Below, piece after piece: positions 25,324 through 37,525 of a stretch of 64,000 bases of DNA. The stretch is from Warburgia ugandensis. Its lineage: Eukaryota; Streptophyta; Magnoliopsida; Canellales; Canellaceae. The notes beneath the pieces were generated by a model. The model was not told the DNA's origin. It saw only the letters and a list, made by a program, of their open reading frames with translations, and did no database searches. A program made the translations under genes and the position numbers. How positions within the stretch are numbered: the first letter of the stretch is position 1; each line of letters opens with the position of its first letter. Location: contig CP141132.1 in the NCBI GenBank assembly GCA_035236585.1, positions 81,644,880-81,708,879 on the forward strand, given 5' to 3'.

Positions 25324-28300
25324 CTAACATTCACAGCCTGTTGAAGATCTCTGCTGCCATCCGCCACCACCCACATCGATTGTGTCCGGTAGATATCTTC
25401 ATAGGCAGAAAACAACATAATGTCAGTTGGCTGTTTAACATATAAGTGGGAAGAACTGGCTCATCCAGTTGATTTTTCGTCCAAAGATTATAAATCTGTA
25501 GTTGATCTAACTCAGTCAAGCGAGTTCTTTTAATCTGTTTCAACTTTCAAATATGTTTTTTCTAAATTTCCCTGAAATGGAGGAGTTCCCTGAGTTCTTC
25601 CCAAAAAGATAATGGATGAGTCCTTTCAAGACAATTTAATTTAAGTTAGATAGTCAAGTGGACGACATGGCCGACCCCTCATTGGGATAAGGTCTTGATG
25701 ATGATGAATCAAGTGGATGACATACCAAACACAAAGAATTTGGGGTCCAGTTGGTAAGTTTAGAATCTGGTAAGCTTTTGTAAAATTCAGGATAGGCTTG
25801 TTCCTTGCCATACAAGGTTTGCTAGAATAAATAAGAGGTTTAGGCTTAACAAGGGGAGGAAGAGCGCGGTTGAAATGTGAGGGACCAAGTCATCATCAAA
25901 GTCAACCAAGGCAAGAGAGGTTCAGACTGAACAATGCAACAAAGTCAAAAGGTCTTGTCACAAAACTAGTAAACACAGACCAAAAATTTTGACGATTTCT
26001 TTTTATCTTCTGAATATTGCACCTTTTTTCTTGGTATAACTGAAAGGCATTGACAGATCATGACAAGTGAACAGAATAAGAGTGGCTAAAAATACCCCTT
26101 GTCATTGCTGCTAAATCTGTAATTGGTCCTCAAGGATGGGTTCCTCAAGAAGTTTAGCTAGTACTTGCAACAGGACATCTAACATGCCATAAGTTATACC
26201 ATGGACCAAAGAGTGAACAAACAGAAGCAAAATAGAACAAAAAAGAAATAGTTCTCTGCTATGAGAAAAACTGATAGTTATAACCCCGTCTAACAACTCA
26301 CGTTTCTTCCTCAGGCTCATTCTTTAGTGCATTCTTTGCTATACACTGAAAAGCAGCTTCGACATTGAAGCCCTCTTTTGCAGAAGTCTCGAAATATGGA
26401 ATGTTCCCCTTGGAGGCACACCAGGCCCTTGCCTTCTTCTCAGACACCTGAAAGTCCATAAGAGAGAGAACCAAATTACAAAGAAATTTAATGGAGTTGC
26501 CATGCCCATGACAATAAATCTCAGGAACTTATTTCTCACAACTTTATTCCTGAATCAATATGGGGGGAATATATGCTAGAAACTTGGCTCCGGGAGTTGA
26601 AAAAGATAAAATGGTGGGCATAATGGGTTACAAATAAGCTCTTGATTTAGACCGTTGTCAGACTATTATTGCAAAGAGTTACAATAGCAAAAATGAACAA
26701 GAAACCAACTCACCACTCGACTGTTACCACCATCTACATCTATCTTGTTTCCCAACACCACAAATGGAAAGTTTTCAGGGTCTGGTGGGCTTGCCTGTAA
26801 GCCACCATGGAAAATGTCATTCACTGGTTCTGTTAAATGCAGGTTTTGATTGTCCAGAATGGGTAACTTTACCTGAATTAAGAACTCTTCCCGCCAATTG
26901 TTGAGATTATCAAATGATTTCATGACATTAACATCATATACAAGGACGCAGCAATCTGCACCTCGATAGAAAGCCACGCCCAGACTTTGGAACCTTTCCT
27001 GACCAGCTGTATCCCATATCTGCAGATGTCCAGGCACAAATAGTGTCAAGCCCAAGGATAAGACTAAATAACAAGAAGAGTCATTCATATTCTCCTCAGG
27101 TCAGAAAAAGAATCAACCAATTTCTCTTTAAAAACCAGAAGCTTTTTAAGTTTTAGAAATTAGAAAAAAGAGAAGACAATTGAATGACATCATTCAGATT
27201 TCAGAAGATTCAGACTATAGTCTATACAATCCATTAAGTACATTCATGCTATGGGGATGAGAAACAAGGGAACCTCACGAGAAACTGCATTCAGAGCAGC
27301 CTAGGCCTCTATTCTGTATGCTTATTCTGTTTGAAGAGAAGAAAACTGCATCCGGGGAGCACTAGTACGAGACGATCAAGATTAAGAGCTTTTTGGCTAG
27401 GAAGAAGCATCTATTTTATAACAAAAACCTTTTCATAGCTGACGGAAAGGTCACCTTGGAAGAAAAAGGGCATTTATGGGGCAAATTGTCTTGTTTACTA
27501 GCACACAAGGTAGTGGAAAGAAGATACAAAGCAGTATTCATAGGGATGACCAAATAGGTTAACAGCTGACACAGGTGACTAAACTTGATTTTCAAGTGCA
27601 CAAGCTTGACAAAGAGTTTTGGGTTCATCAATTGATGGCATGTTCAAGAATTGAAAACGACTGCAAAGATCAAAATTTACTTGAATAAGCTAGTGGATGT
27701 ATCAAGTAAAACAGAGATGCAATTTGAAAACCTCACGATGAACTGTAAAAAATTCATCATTTCCTCTTAAACCAAATATCTGTACATAGAAATCAACCAT
27801 TGATCAGAAACACAGGAAACTTTCACAAGGTTCTTAAATCCTCTTCGGTGCCTTAGACTTGTTAAAACTAGATAATCAACTGCATCATTTGAAGCAAGAA
27901 ATGCTTAAAGGAAACAAGGAGACATCAAAAGTTTGAGTGGAAAGAAGAACAGAAAACATCATACCCAAGCTTCTGCTCAAAGAACTTAATCTTGAGTAGT
28001 TCAAAAAAATATCATCACAACACCAATCATGTTTCTGAACTAATCCGATGACTTCTCAGCTTGCAAGCATAAATATAATAGCAAACCATCAACAAACTTT
28101 GGGAAAAGCAAAGGAAGTATAAGATCGAAGGAACATGTCTTAAGCCCATTCGATTCACATGTAGCTCAATGCCTGGCAGAAGCCATCCAGGAATGCATTT
28201 GAAAGTTAAAAAAAAGAAAATAAATACATTCAAACAAGAAATCCATTTGCTAAGCCCGTAAGTTAACAAGGCAACAACTCATCATACTAAAAAATACAAT

Positions 28301-29071
28301 CCATACATCTGCCACAACACATACATTTAAAACCAGATACCAACGACACCCATACCACATAATTTGCACATGAAATAGACTATATCGAATCATAACTCAA
28401 GCAAGCGATAAATCAATCTACTCATGAGAGACTCAGAATTCTGTGAAATTGTTGAATGAGAAACATTACATGCTCAAGTCCTATTTGGTATGTACCCAAT
28501 GTAGCATTCAAGCAATAGCAGAATTCACATTCGTCAGACGCAGAAAATTGTACATTAGTTGTATCCTAACAGGCCTACATTGCATGAAAGAACTAAATTG
28601 AATTTGAAAACAAAACAAGACAGCAGACTCAGGAAATTCACGTTTTAAAACCATCAATTACCTGCATGGTGAACAGTCTATCTTCGAATTGGACTTCTTT
28701 GGTCAAGAAATCAGCTCCGATTGTCGCTTTGTACTGATTACTAAACTTCCGGTTCACATACTGATTCATCAGAGAGGTTTTTCCAACCCTACATATTCAT
28801 GAATCCAAATCCAATCAAAGAAAGCACAAACAAAGAGGAATCAGGTAGAGAATTGGAGGCAATTAGGGTTCATGGAAATGTAAAATCTTCACAAACAATC
28901 CTAGATGTCTGAGTTACGGATCTTGATACAGAATTCATCAAAATACAGAAAATTCTCCAAACAATCTCAAAATTCAACGAGAAAATGGAAATTGACAAGG
29001 GTATTTGATAGAGCTCACCCGCTATCTCCAAGAATTATGACTTTGAGAAGCATTCGCCTTCGAGACGCCAT
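25324..29071 (-). CDS. RABG3: Rab7-type small GTPase (RABG3 clade)
   Basis: A vacuolar/late-endosomal Rab that controls membrane fusion with the vacuole. Six exons: 29019-29071, 28662-28788, 26873-27019, 26714-26794, 26302-26447, 25324-25396. They keep phase and give 208 residues. Guanine-nucleotide motifs are intact: GDSGVGKT at 15-22, the switch II WDTAGQE with Gln67, NKID at 125-128 and ETSAK at 156-160. The C-terminus STGCEC carries a CXC double-geranylgeranylation signal. The hypervariable tail has a GGGGWQQ insertion, so the protein is about two residues longer than Arabidopsis RABG3f as I remember it. Intron 2 is 1.6 kb; intron 5 carries a 40-bp LINE insertion. Which RABG3 member it matches cannot be told. 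Confidence 0.95.
25669..25708 (+). mobile_element. 40-bp RTE LINE 3'-end insertion in Rab intron 5
   Basis: The 40 bp match only the family's extreme 3' end: ggccgacccctcattgggat, then aaggtcttgatgatgatgaa. They are flanked by a 15-bp duplication with one mismatch: tcaagtggacgacat (25654-25668) and tcaagtggatgacat (25709-25723). This is a genuine but very short target-primed insertion. Confidence 0.85.
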
Positions 29072-31274
29072 GGATTTTCCAAATTCCCAAGTGCCTGCAA
29101 TTTAGGATTTGCTAGAAGGATCAGAAGACAAAGATTCTGAAATTCGTCGAAGAACAGCAGCGAAAACAGATCAAGAGAAAATAAATATTTAATAATTTGT
29201 TTTGTTTTAACGGACCGACCAAAGTGGAATCCAGATTTCAGGTGATCAAAACCGTTAAACATTTATCACAAGATCTCGATCTTTCAGCTGGTCAAGACTT
29301 TATTGATTTTGATTGATTTCGAGCCATCTAAGTCATCCCTACTTTACACAATATAATGATTAGGATCTTCCGATGGAAAAAGGTTTTTTCCCAGTTATTT
29401 ATTTTTTTTTATGTGTGACCTATCCAGGATCCGGAGTAGAAGATAATGGGTTTGGATCATGTCGATGAAGACTGCACGATGGGAAGAGTTCTCGAACTCT
29501 GCTAATCTTTCTTATGATCTCTATTAGGCCAAGAGGATACTGCTGTTAATTTTGCACGCAAGCACTAATCACATCATGATCTGTAAGATGAGATTAAATG
29601 ATCACAGGCAATTGGTTTGATCGGCAAGGTCTATAGAATCTTGTTCATACGGTTTGACCGAATAGTTCTAAAAGGGCAATTATATGGAGTTATCTGGTAT
29701 AATCGCATAAATCATATCATATAAGCTTTGCTAATCAAGCCCTAGATTTAGAATTAAACCTTGCTTAACTTCTTTAGACAATTTTTATTTTAAATGCAAA
29801 CATTTTAAAGAAAAAATAAATTAATTTGCTAATAATTCCTAATTGATTACAGCTACTAAGCAAGGCACTTGTTTGCCCAAGAGAGAAGTAATGAATAAGT
29901 AGCATATCAAATATTACTTTTTATTTGAAATTAGTAAAACACATGTTTTAAGAGAAATGATACGTAGCACAATGAGATAAGGAGTCTCTCACCTAAGTGA
30001 CCAGGGTTTATTGGATTCTCCGCCCCCACAGATGGGGTAGCTGATAAAATCCCATCTTTTGGAAGTCTCGAGCCTGTTGTGGTTAAGAAATGGACGGTGT
30101 TTAAAGGAGAAAGTTTTTCTAGATCATTTGATGCTTGCACTGCACGCTGTGGAAATTCCGCAGGTGAATAGAAAGTTAGATTTACATTGAATCTTACCTA
30201 AACTGTCTTACCTATCCTAGCAAGAGAAGTTTGGTTTCAAACTCCGGCTTGAACAAGAGTAGTAGGCCATGCTAATATGACTTGAATGATCTATGTCTTG
30301 TCGTCTAAACCTTGCATGGGTTTAGACTACAGGACAAAGTACGATTTGGGAGATAAACCAGACCCCAAAATGCTTTGATCCTTGCCTTCATTGTTCTGAC
30401 AATGATTGTCTAGGATCTTGACTTTATTAAAAAAATTTCTATTTCAGAGCAGAAAATCAATAGTAAACTCGCCACAAGCTCGTTTGGGTCGTGTAATCCA
30501 CTTCTATTATTTTATAACATGGACAGCCTTGTCTATGAGACGTTAAAGCTTTGAAATCACTCATGTTGGTAGCCCAACAACCATTCAAGGGTCCACACCA
30601 AAGGTCAAATGTAGGACTAGGTACAAAATTTTGGTGATCCAGACCATTCATCCGATAAAGTTCGTCTTAAATAAGCCAAAGCGAGAGAGAGGGGGGGGGG
30701 TCTAATGATAAGAATCTCCAACAACCAAAGGGCAAAGATCATCAGAGGAAGATCGTTACGATTGATCCGACGGAGCCCACATGATAAAACTATGAATTTC
30801 CATGATATATGCACCTCTTGGACCCACACACATGACTGTGTCAAAATGGATGGGGAAAGTCGTTGAGAGAAATGGGGAGTCATAACACACGGCTACTTGT
30901 TTTTCCATTAAGAAATCAACAACCCCATGTGCCTCCGAAAATAAGAAAATATGGAGGCTTTGACAACCATCTTCATTCAATGCCTTCTGCACGTTCTGCC
31001 TGCAATTCTAGAACCAATAGCATATCAAGAAGTATGTCTTTTGGTCTTGCATGCACTACATAAGGCATCTATATGACCTTTTCCATTTTAGATTCCACAA
31101 TGCCAGGACATATGAGCCCCACTTGGGCATAATTCTCCAAGTTGCTGGCTTGTTCGACTGGGTCAGTGGTTGGACCTCAGACACGTCTGCTTGTCAACAT
31201 CACTCTCATTGCTTGCACCAATCACGCTGGCAATTTGATCCGGGAGACTCATGTGCTGAGTCATGATGATCGTT
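29072..31274. other. Rab7 promoter side and intergenic DNA
   Basis: The first part is the 5' UTR and promoter of the minus-strand Rab7 gene. The remainder contains no ORF with recognisable motifs. There is a short GA/G-rich run near 30684-30700. Confidence 0.45.
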
Positions 31275-31427
31275 CATCCTGGCGCAACGGTAAAAATTAT
31301 TGACCTTGAGGTCACGGGTTCAAGGCGTGCGAACAACTTCTCGCAAAAATACAAGATAAAACTGCCTACTAAAGTCCCTTGTAGTCCGCCCCTTCCCCGA
31401 ATACCACATAGGCGGGAGCCCCCCACC
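31275..31427 (+). mobile_element. Au-like SINE copy 5
   Basis: The copy has ggcgcaacggtaaaaatt, ttgaccttgaggtcacgggt, the B box ggttcaaggcg and the 3' body gtccgccccttccccg then ataggcgggagcc. The last segment (cttcgtgcaccgggctgccc) is missing. It directly abuts the minus-strand LINE fragment at 31428. Confidence 0.85.
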
Positions 31428-32005
31428 TTTAAGTTCTATGGCTTCATTTAGTCCTAAAGTTTTTAAATCTTTTCTTACTACTTCTATCCACATTCTTTTG
31501 GGCATTTCCCTTGCCCTTTTAGAACCTTCTCCTGGCATTGACTCTCACCTTTTAACTGATGTCATTTTTGGTTTTCATTGGATATGTCCAAACCATTTAA
31601 GTCTAATCTCTCTCGTATTATTACCTATTAGTATTACCCCTAAGTTTCATCTAATGTTTTCAATTCTAATTCTATGCTTTCTTGTCTTGTCACTCATCCA
31701 TCTTAACATTCTCATTTCTACTATGCTCCGCCTATGAACATAATGTTCTTTAATTACCCAACACTATGATTCATAGAGTATGGTTGGCCTTATAGCAATC
31801 TTATAGAATTTTCTTTTTAGTTTAATGGCACCCGCCAATCACACAAAACTCCAGATGCACATATTCATTTGTTCCAACTTGTCTGAATTCTTTGGGTAAC
31901 CTTCATCGCAATCTCTCCACTCTCAAAAATCATCAATCCTAATTACCGAAAGTGGTCTTTTACAGGGACTTCTTGGTTATTAATCTTCCCTGATGCTCCA
32001 CTCCT
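31428..32005 (-). mobile_element. RTE LINE reverse-transcriptase C-terminal fragment
   Basis: On the minus strand pieces of the LINE C-terminal region are readable in order: SGASGKINNQEVPVKDHFR, ASGVLCDWRVPLKLKRKFY, KIAIRPTILYES, EMRMLRWM, and MWIEVVRKDLKTLGLNEAI at the 31430 end. Stops and a frame change show it is dead. The true 3' end with the GAT tail is missing where it meets the SINE. Confidence 0.8.
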
Positions 32006-32495
32006 CACTAAAATTGCAATACTCAGTCTTAGTTTGGCTGAGGGGAAAAATCCAACTGCAAAATGATGGCAAACAGAAGCAACAACAGATGGGGTTGGAT
32101 CAGATTGATAGCCACAAACAGATCGGATAAACCCACCAGCATCTCAGTTAGTGTGAACCCGATAATGGCAGAGCATGTGATGGTATTGTATTAGATATAG
32201 CTTTTGCAGATGGAGTTGGAACAGCTGAAACTGCTTTCAACAGAATCAGAACAACTCAAACCATATAAAGAAAACAAACAGAAGTCTCAAACGGTTTCCA
32301 CCAAGCAAGCCATCAAAAGAATGAACAGTTATCTGCGCTCTCCATTATTTTGTAAAAACTTAAATACACAAAAATCAATAGTAATTGGCAAAAAACTATA
32401 TTTCATCGTCTGAATGCTGCAACATTCACGGAACTTGGTAAGAAACAAAAAGGAAAAGTGGGGCTGGAAATTTACACAGGAATTGCAGTTGGTTT

Positions 32496-35400
32496 TCATG
32501 GGCTTCCGCTGAAACCTCGGCTGTTTTTCTTCATCTTTCCCATCTCCATTTCGCGAGTATTTTGGCCTTCGCTGCTTGATGCAGATGGGTTAAGACCGTA
32601 CTCACTGGTTCGCCCACTGTATTCACTGCTTCCGTATTCTTGGCTTCCCAATGCCATTTTCTTGAATTTCTTCATGTCTTCATTGTACTGACTGGAATCA
32701 TAGTCTGAGCTTGCTCCATAGAACCTGCTGTGGCCAGGTGTGACTCCTTCGTTCAGATTGTCAAGAGACACGTTTCCTTCCAAGGCCCTAACTACCTGTT
32801 CAGTTCAAGTCACAGAAACAAATGAGGATAGACATGAACCGTGATCAAGATTCCTGACCATTATGAAGACTTTTTGTTTAAGACTGAAAAGGCAAGCTAA
32901 ACAAGTTTCAACTTGAAGGAAAGATCTAGCATAAGCAATTTAAAATTAAACATGGACTCAGAATCTGCAAATGTTCAAGCCTATCATAAGCGAGAGATAT
33001 CTTGGTTTGTTCTTAATTCAAGTTAGCAAACAGAAATATTAAAAGAAATTTCTCCCCTAAAAGTTTCAATGAATATGATATCATTTCTCAGGGTCTACCT
33101 GACTCATTTTTGGTCTACGCCGTGCAGAATGGCGAACACAAGCAGCAGCACAGGCAACCATTCGTGTCATCTCTTCATCATTGTAATACCTCTGCAACTT
33201 TGGATCAACAACTGCTTCATAGTTGCCATCTTCAAGTGCTCGTGTGAGTAAAGGCCTTGCCTGCAAAGTCAAACAATTAAATTTTCGATTCCACAGTGAC
33301 AAGCACCACAACACATGATTTCATATGACGAAGTAGAAATCAAGCTATTATAGTATAGGTACCACACAATGAGACTCCAATGAAAAGGCAAAGACACAAC
33401 TACCAATTCCATGCAAATAAATACATTCAACGGTGGTAAAGAACGGAACTAGAACAGTTTCAAATCTCAAAGCTCCACCAAGAGTCCTCTCCTTTGCTTG
33501 GTTAGTGTCAAACAATAGGTTATTGCCTGCTGAGAATCTCATAATATAAAGGGGAAGGAATCTCCTGCTACCTCTTTTCAACAGCACTTGAAAAGTCTTT
33601 CGACATTTGTTTCAGTGCCCCTTTGCTTTGCCAGTTTGGTCTCATTTCCTTCATTTTGGGTTACCTGTGTCGTCTCTTGAGTTATTCACTCACTGGTATT
33701 CCATTTCTGAATCTAAGTTGAAAAGTGTATGTGGACGGCTATCCTTCCTCTTATCCTCTGGTCATTGTGGAAAGAGGGAAATCACATAGTTTTCTCAAAA
33801 GATCTCTTCTTCTCAGTCTACGTTTTACCATCAAATCTCAAGTGATTCACTGGACCAAAGCTAATGGCTTTGGCCAACAGTGTTCTTTCTCACAGTTCAT
33901 GTCTGCTTCGAAGTTCTTGTTTCTGAAAGTTCTTGTCAGTCTAAGCCTGTTCCTCCTTGGACTCCCCTCCTTTTGGTGTTTTTGAGCTTAACTTTGACGG
34001 ATACCTAGGGAATCCAGGCCCTGCAGGTTATGGTGGGATTTTGGGAAACCATCAAGGAGATAAGATAAAGATTTAAAAACTTTGGGACCAAATGAAGCCA
34101 TGGTATTTAATAGAGTGGAATGGAGGAATAAGATTCATGTGACCGACCCCTAATTGGGATAAGGTCTTGATGATGATGATGATGATGATCAAGGAGATAA
34201 GATGTTTGACCTGGATGAAAATGTAGGAATTACTGACTCTGTAGAAGCAGAGGTGGCTGCTGATTTCTTTAGCCTCAAAGCTTGGAAACAACACGAGTTC
34301 CTTCTGTTGATTGTGGACTCAGACTTAAGCAAGACTATCAAATAGATTGACAACGAAGCTGGGCCCCCTGGAGGCTCCTTGATGAAATTTATTTGATTAA
34401 AGAAGACTCAAGACAAGAACTTATCCTTCAACACATCCTCAGGGCATCCAATGAGGATGCTGATTAATAAGCTCATGAAGAACGTCTTTGATCCAGCCTA
34501 AACTCTCTCTCTTCTACCAGAACTTTCAGATAGATATTTTGACTATTAGTGATGATCATGTTAACAAGATGGACAGCAGTGATCTCTGGTTGCATTGTTG
34601 ACTGATATGTGCTGCAAGCTTTTCATCTATTCAGCAGTTTTGCTTCAGATTTTGGACTTTCTGTGATTTCTGCTAAGCAATTTCTGATCTGATTGCTCAG
34701 GGGTATTCAAGGAATATGTTTGTTTTGGCTTTCTTTTCTCTGTTTCTCGATCAGTTTTTTTAGATCCTTCATATGTATTAATTTCCCCAACTAATAATTG
34801 CAATGCTTCAATAAAAATAGAGAAGAGAATTAGAGATACTAACCCAATCGACCAAGCTATCATCCATGTAAGAGTTGGTTGAATCAACTGGTCGTCGTCC
34901 AGTTATCAGCTCAAGAAGCATAACTCCAAAAGAGAATACATCCGATTTTTCAGTGAGTTTACCGCTAGATGCATATTCTGGAGCCAGATACCTGTTAGGT
35001 GGTAAAAGAGTCAACAATGAAAAATACGATAAGGAAGAAAATATTTCAAAAACAGGCATGCCCTGGTCCTCCCAACTTAAAAAAAGTGTAAACCCTCAAG
35101 ATTAAGTGTGGAAAAGTCAATCCGGCCATGAAAATTGAAGAGTGATGCAACTCACCCAAATGTACCCATGACTCGGGTGGAGACGTGAGTGTTGGTATCG
35201 GAAGTTAATTTTGCAAGTCCAAAATCTGCAACCTGCATAAAAGTTTCAGTTTATAACTACCTACTGAGCAAGTAAGAATAATAACAACAACAAAGCCTCT
35301 CTTTATCAGTGAATCTTTAAGTAATGGATACTGCTTCATGATTGAGTGGGTCTCATAGTAGGAAAAAAACACAAATTCCCAGTTAAGGTATAAATCACTG

Positions 35401-37525
35401 CTCACAGAAATGCTTAAAGATCTGAGACCTACCTTAGCTTCAAATTTAAAATCAAGAAGAATATTGGATGACTTAATATCACGATGAATGATTCTAGGAT
35501 GGCCTGCACAGTCAAAATTACTTCAGTCAAAACAAGCCTTCACGCATCAACAATTTTAACCAGAAAGAGCCTATAATATTCCATAAATACAAGAAAATAA
35601 GGAAGAGGTGAAACTCACAATCCTCGTGTAGATATGCTAGTCCTTTTGCAGAACCTAGGGCAATTTTAAGCCGGGTATCCCAGTCCATAGGTGGTCGTCC
35701 CTTGCCTGGAAACACAAGTTTAACCAGAAGACCAATACCCAATTAGAACTTTGATGATAGTTACCAGAAGCATCAGGAAGTATATAATGACAGCAGATTT
35801 TGCTTCTCAGTAGAAGGGCTTACCATGCAAATGGAATTCCAGTGTGTTATTGGGAACAAACTCATAAACAAGCATCCTCTGCCCTCCGGCAATGCAATAT
35901 CCAACCAGTGAGACCAGATGTTTATGATGTACACGACTGATGATCTCAACCTCTGCCTGGAATTCACGTTCACCTTGTCCACTGCCAGATTTTAGACTCT
36001 TAACAGCCACTTCTCTCCCATCCCGTAGGATTCCTTTGTGGACATATCCAAAACCACCTTGTCCAAGAAGATTCGCATCTGAGAACGCACCTGTTGCCAT
36101 TGATAGTTCTTCAAAAGTGAAGGTGCTCTTTGAAAATCCAAGTGCTCCACCAGGTGATGGGGGAGGAAGTGGAATTTCTGATCCTGAAAAATTGGACCCT
36201 CCACTGCTACTAATGCCTGGAGGTGTAGGCAGAGATGGATGTGATGCAGGACCATGGGGTGGTGAAGCTGGTGGACGTGATGCATATGCTGGTGGTGGAG
36301 AAGGTTTTGGGGGAATTTTGACAACATGGTCATTTGGAGGTGGAGCATTATGTTGCCAATTCTGAGGCTGTCCACCATATGGATCATCTGTAGACATCAA
36401 GCAGGGGAAAATTAAATCAATGCATAAAGAGAACTTTCTTGTGAACAACACTAGGTGTCCTATTGAAATATCAAATTTAAATCTCTCCATAATTGGCACT
36501 GCAAACTTAGATGTTGAACTGATTCCAGACTTCATCTCCAAACTTAGAAACCAGGTAAAAGAAACTCAAAGGGCCACGATGTTAAAGGTTTGATTACACC
36601 ATCAGTTTTAGATTCCTACACTTCAATGGTTTCTCATTTCAGCAATAAAATCATGCCCACCAGCAGAAAAACCATTTTCCAAGCATTCCATCATTGTTTA
36701 TTCAGCCTTCAAACAAACAGAAACAAATTCAAACATTAGAAGTTTCAAATCCTTATGCAGAAAGAAGAACAAAATGTTTCTTGCAACTCACATCCTAAAT
36801 ACCCATGCAGTTTCATACGATCATTGATTCACCGTCAAACCTCAATATAAGTATTCAAAATTCACAGCAGTTGCAGCAAATTCCACACCAACATAAGAAC
36901 AAGAACCGAAGAATCAACCAGCAATGCAGATGAGAAAACGCAGGGAACTAACATCAAAGCAATCACCTTTCTGCGGTGGGGGCGCTGGCGGTGGGTAACC
37001 GTAATCCACTGGCGCATCATTCCTTCTCCTCTTCCTTCTACAGCATATAAACAGAATACTGAAAAAAACAAGAGCAATAACACCAGCAACAGCAATTCCG
37101 ATAACCAAGCCAGGAGAAACAGGGTTATTATCAGGCGGGGGAGAGCTAGTAGACGGCGGCGAGGGAGTTCGACCGGACGGAGTCGAAGATGACGGCGGCG
37201 GAGGAGATCTAGGAACTGATGGCGTAGATCCTGGTGGCGGCGGCGGAGATCTCGTGGCCGCAGGCGGCGGCGGCGAAGAACCAGTGTCCGGTGGAGGGGA
37301 TGATCCTCCAGATGGAGGTGGTGGAGATGCTGTCGGGGTCACCGCAGGAGGCGGAGGTGGCGGTGAGGTCCTGTTGTTCGACGGCGCTGGAGCTGACGGT
37401 GTTGCTGGAGGAGGTGGGGAGGTGCTGTTGTTCGACGGCGCTGGAGCCGACGGTGTTGCTGGAGCTGTCGGTGACGGAGGAGATGACGCCGGTGTCGGTG
37501 AAGTTCGCGGCGCTGGAGTTGACAT
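32496..37525 (-). CDS. PERK1: Proline-rich extensin-like receptor kinase (PERK1-like)
   Basis: A plasma-membrane Ser/Thr kinase with a wall-facing proline-rich domain, thought to sense wall or wound signals. Exons: 36967-37525, 35824-36387, 35619-35705, 35433-35503, 35156-35232, 34844-34991, 33099-33260, 32496-32795; 655 residues, close to PERK1 as remembered. Residues 1-135 are Pro/Ser/Thr-rich with extensin-like SPPPP motifs. One membrane segment spans about 140-161, followed by CCRRKRRR. The kinase has GQGGFG at 295-300, ATP-binding Lys316, catalytic Asp412 in HRDIK and Asp430 in DFG, so it looks active (RD type). The C-tail is Ser/Tyr-rich ([15 protein letters not shown]). Intron 6 (33261-34843) holds nested LINE remnants. 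The 5' region 37526 onward is GC-richer than its surroundings. Confidence 0.95.
33600..34490 (+). mobile_element. L1-type LINE 3' region (zf-RVT/RNase H) in a PERK intron
   Basis: Antisense to PERK, the plus strand shows the zinc-binding region after reverse transcriptase ([17 protein letters not shown]) and then an RNase H start ([19 protein letters not shown]). The RNase H continues after the nested RTE piece ([10 protein letters not shown], then [13 protein letters not shown]). Stops and frame changes show it is dead. Confidence 0.8.
34067..34187 (+). mobile_element. 121-bp RTE LINE 3' end nested in the L1 RNase H
   Basis: The fragment runs from aaagatttaaaaactttggg to a (GAT)n tail. It is flanked by a perfect 16-bp duplication, atcaaggagataagat, at 34051-34066 and 34188-34203. 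The RNase H frame reads through the empty site. Confidence 0.92.
37371..37478 (-). repeat. 54-bp tandem repeat in the PERK proline-rich domain
   Basis: Two adjacent 54-bp units (37371-37424 and 37425-37478) share ctgttgttcgacggcgctgg and gacggtgttgctggag. They encode two 18-residue copies containing [11 protein letters not shown](S/R)TSPPP. The unit is a multiple of three, so copy number can change without a frameshift. Confidence 0.88.
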
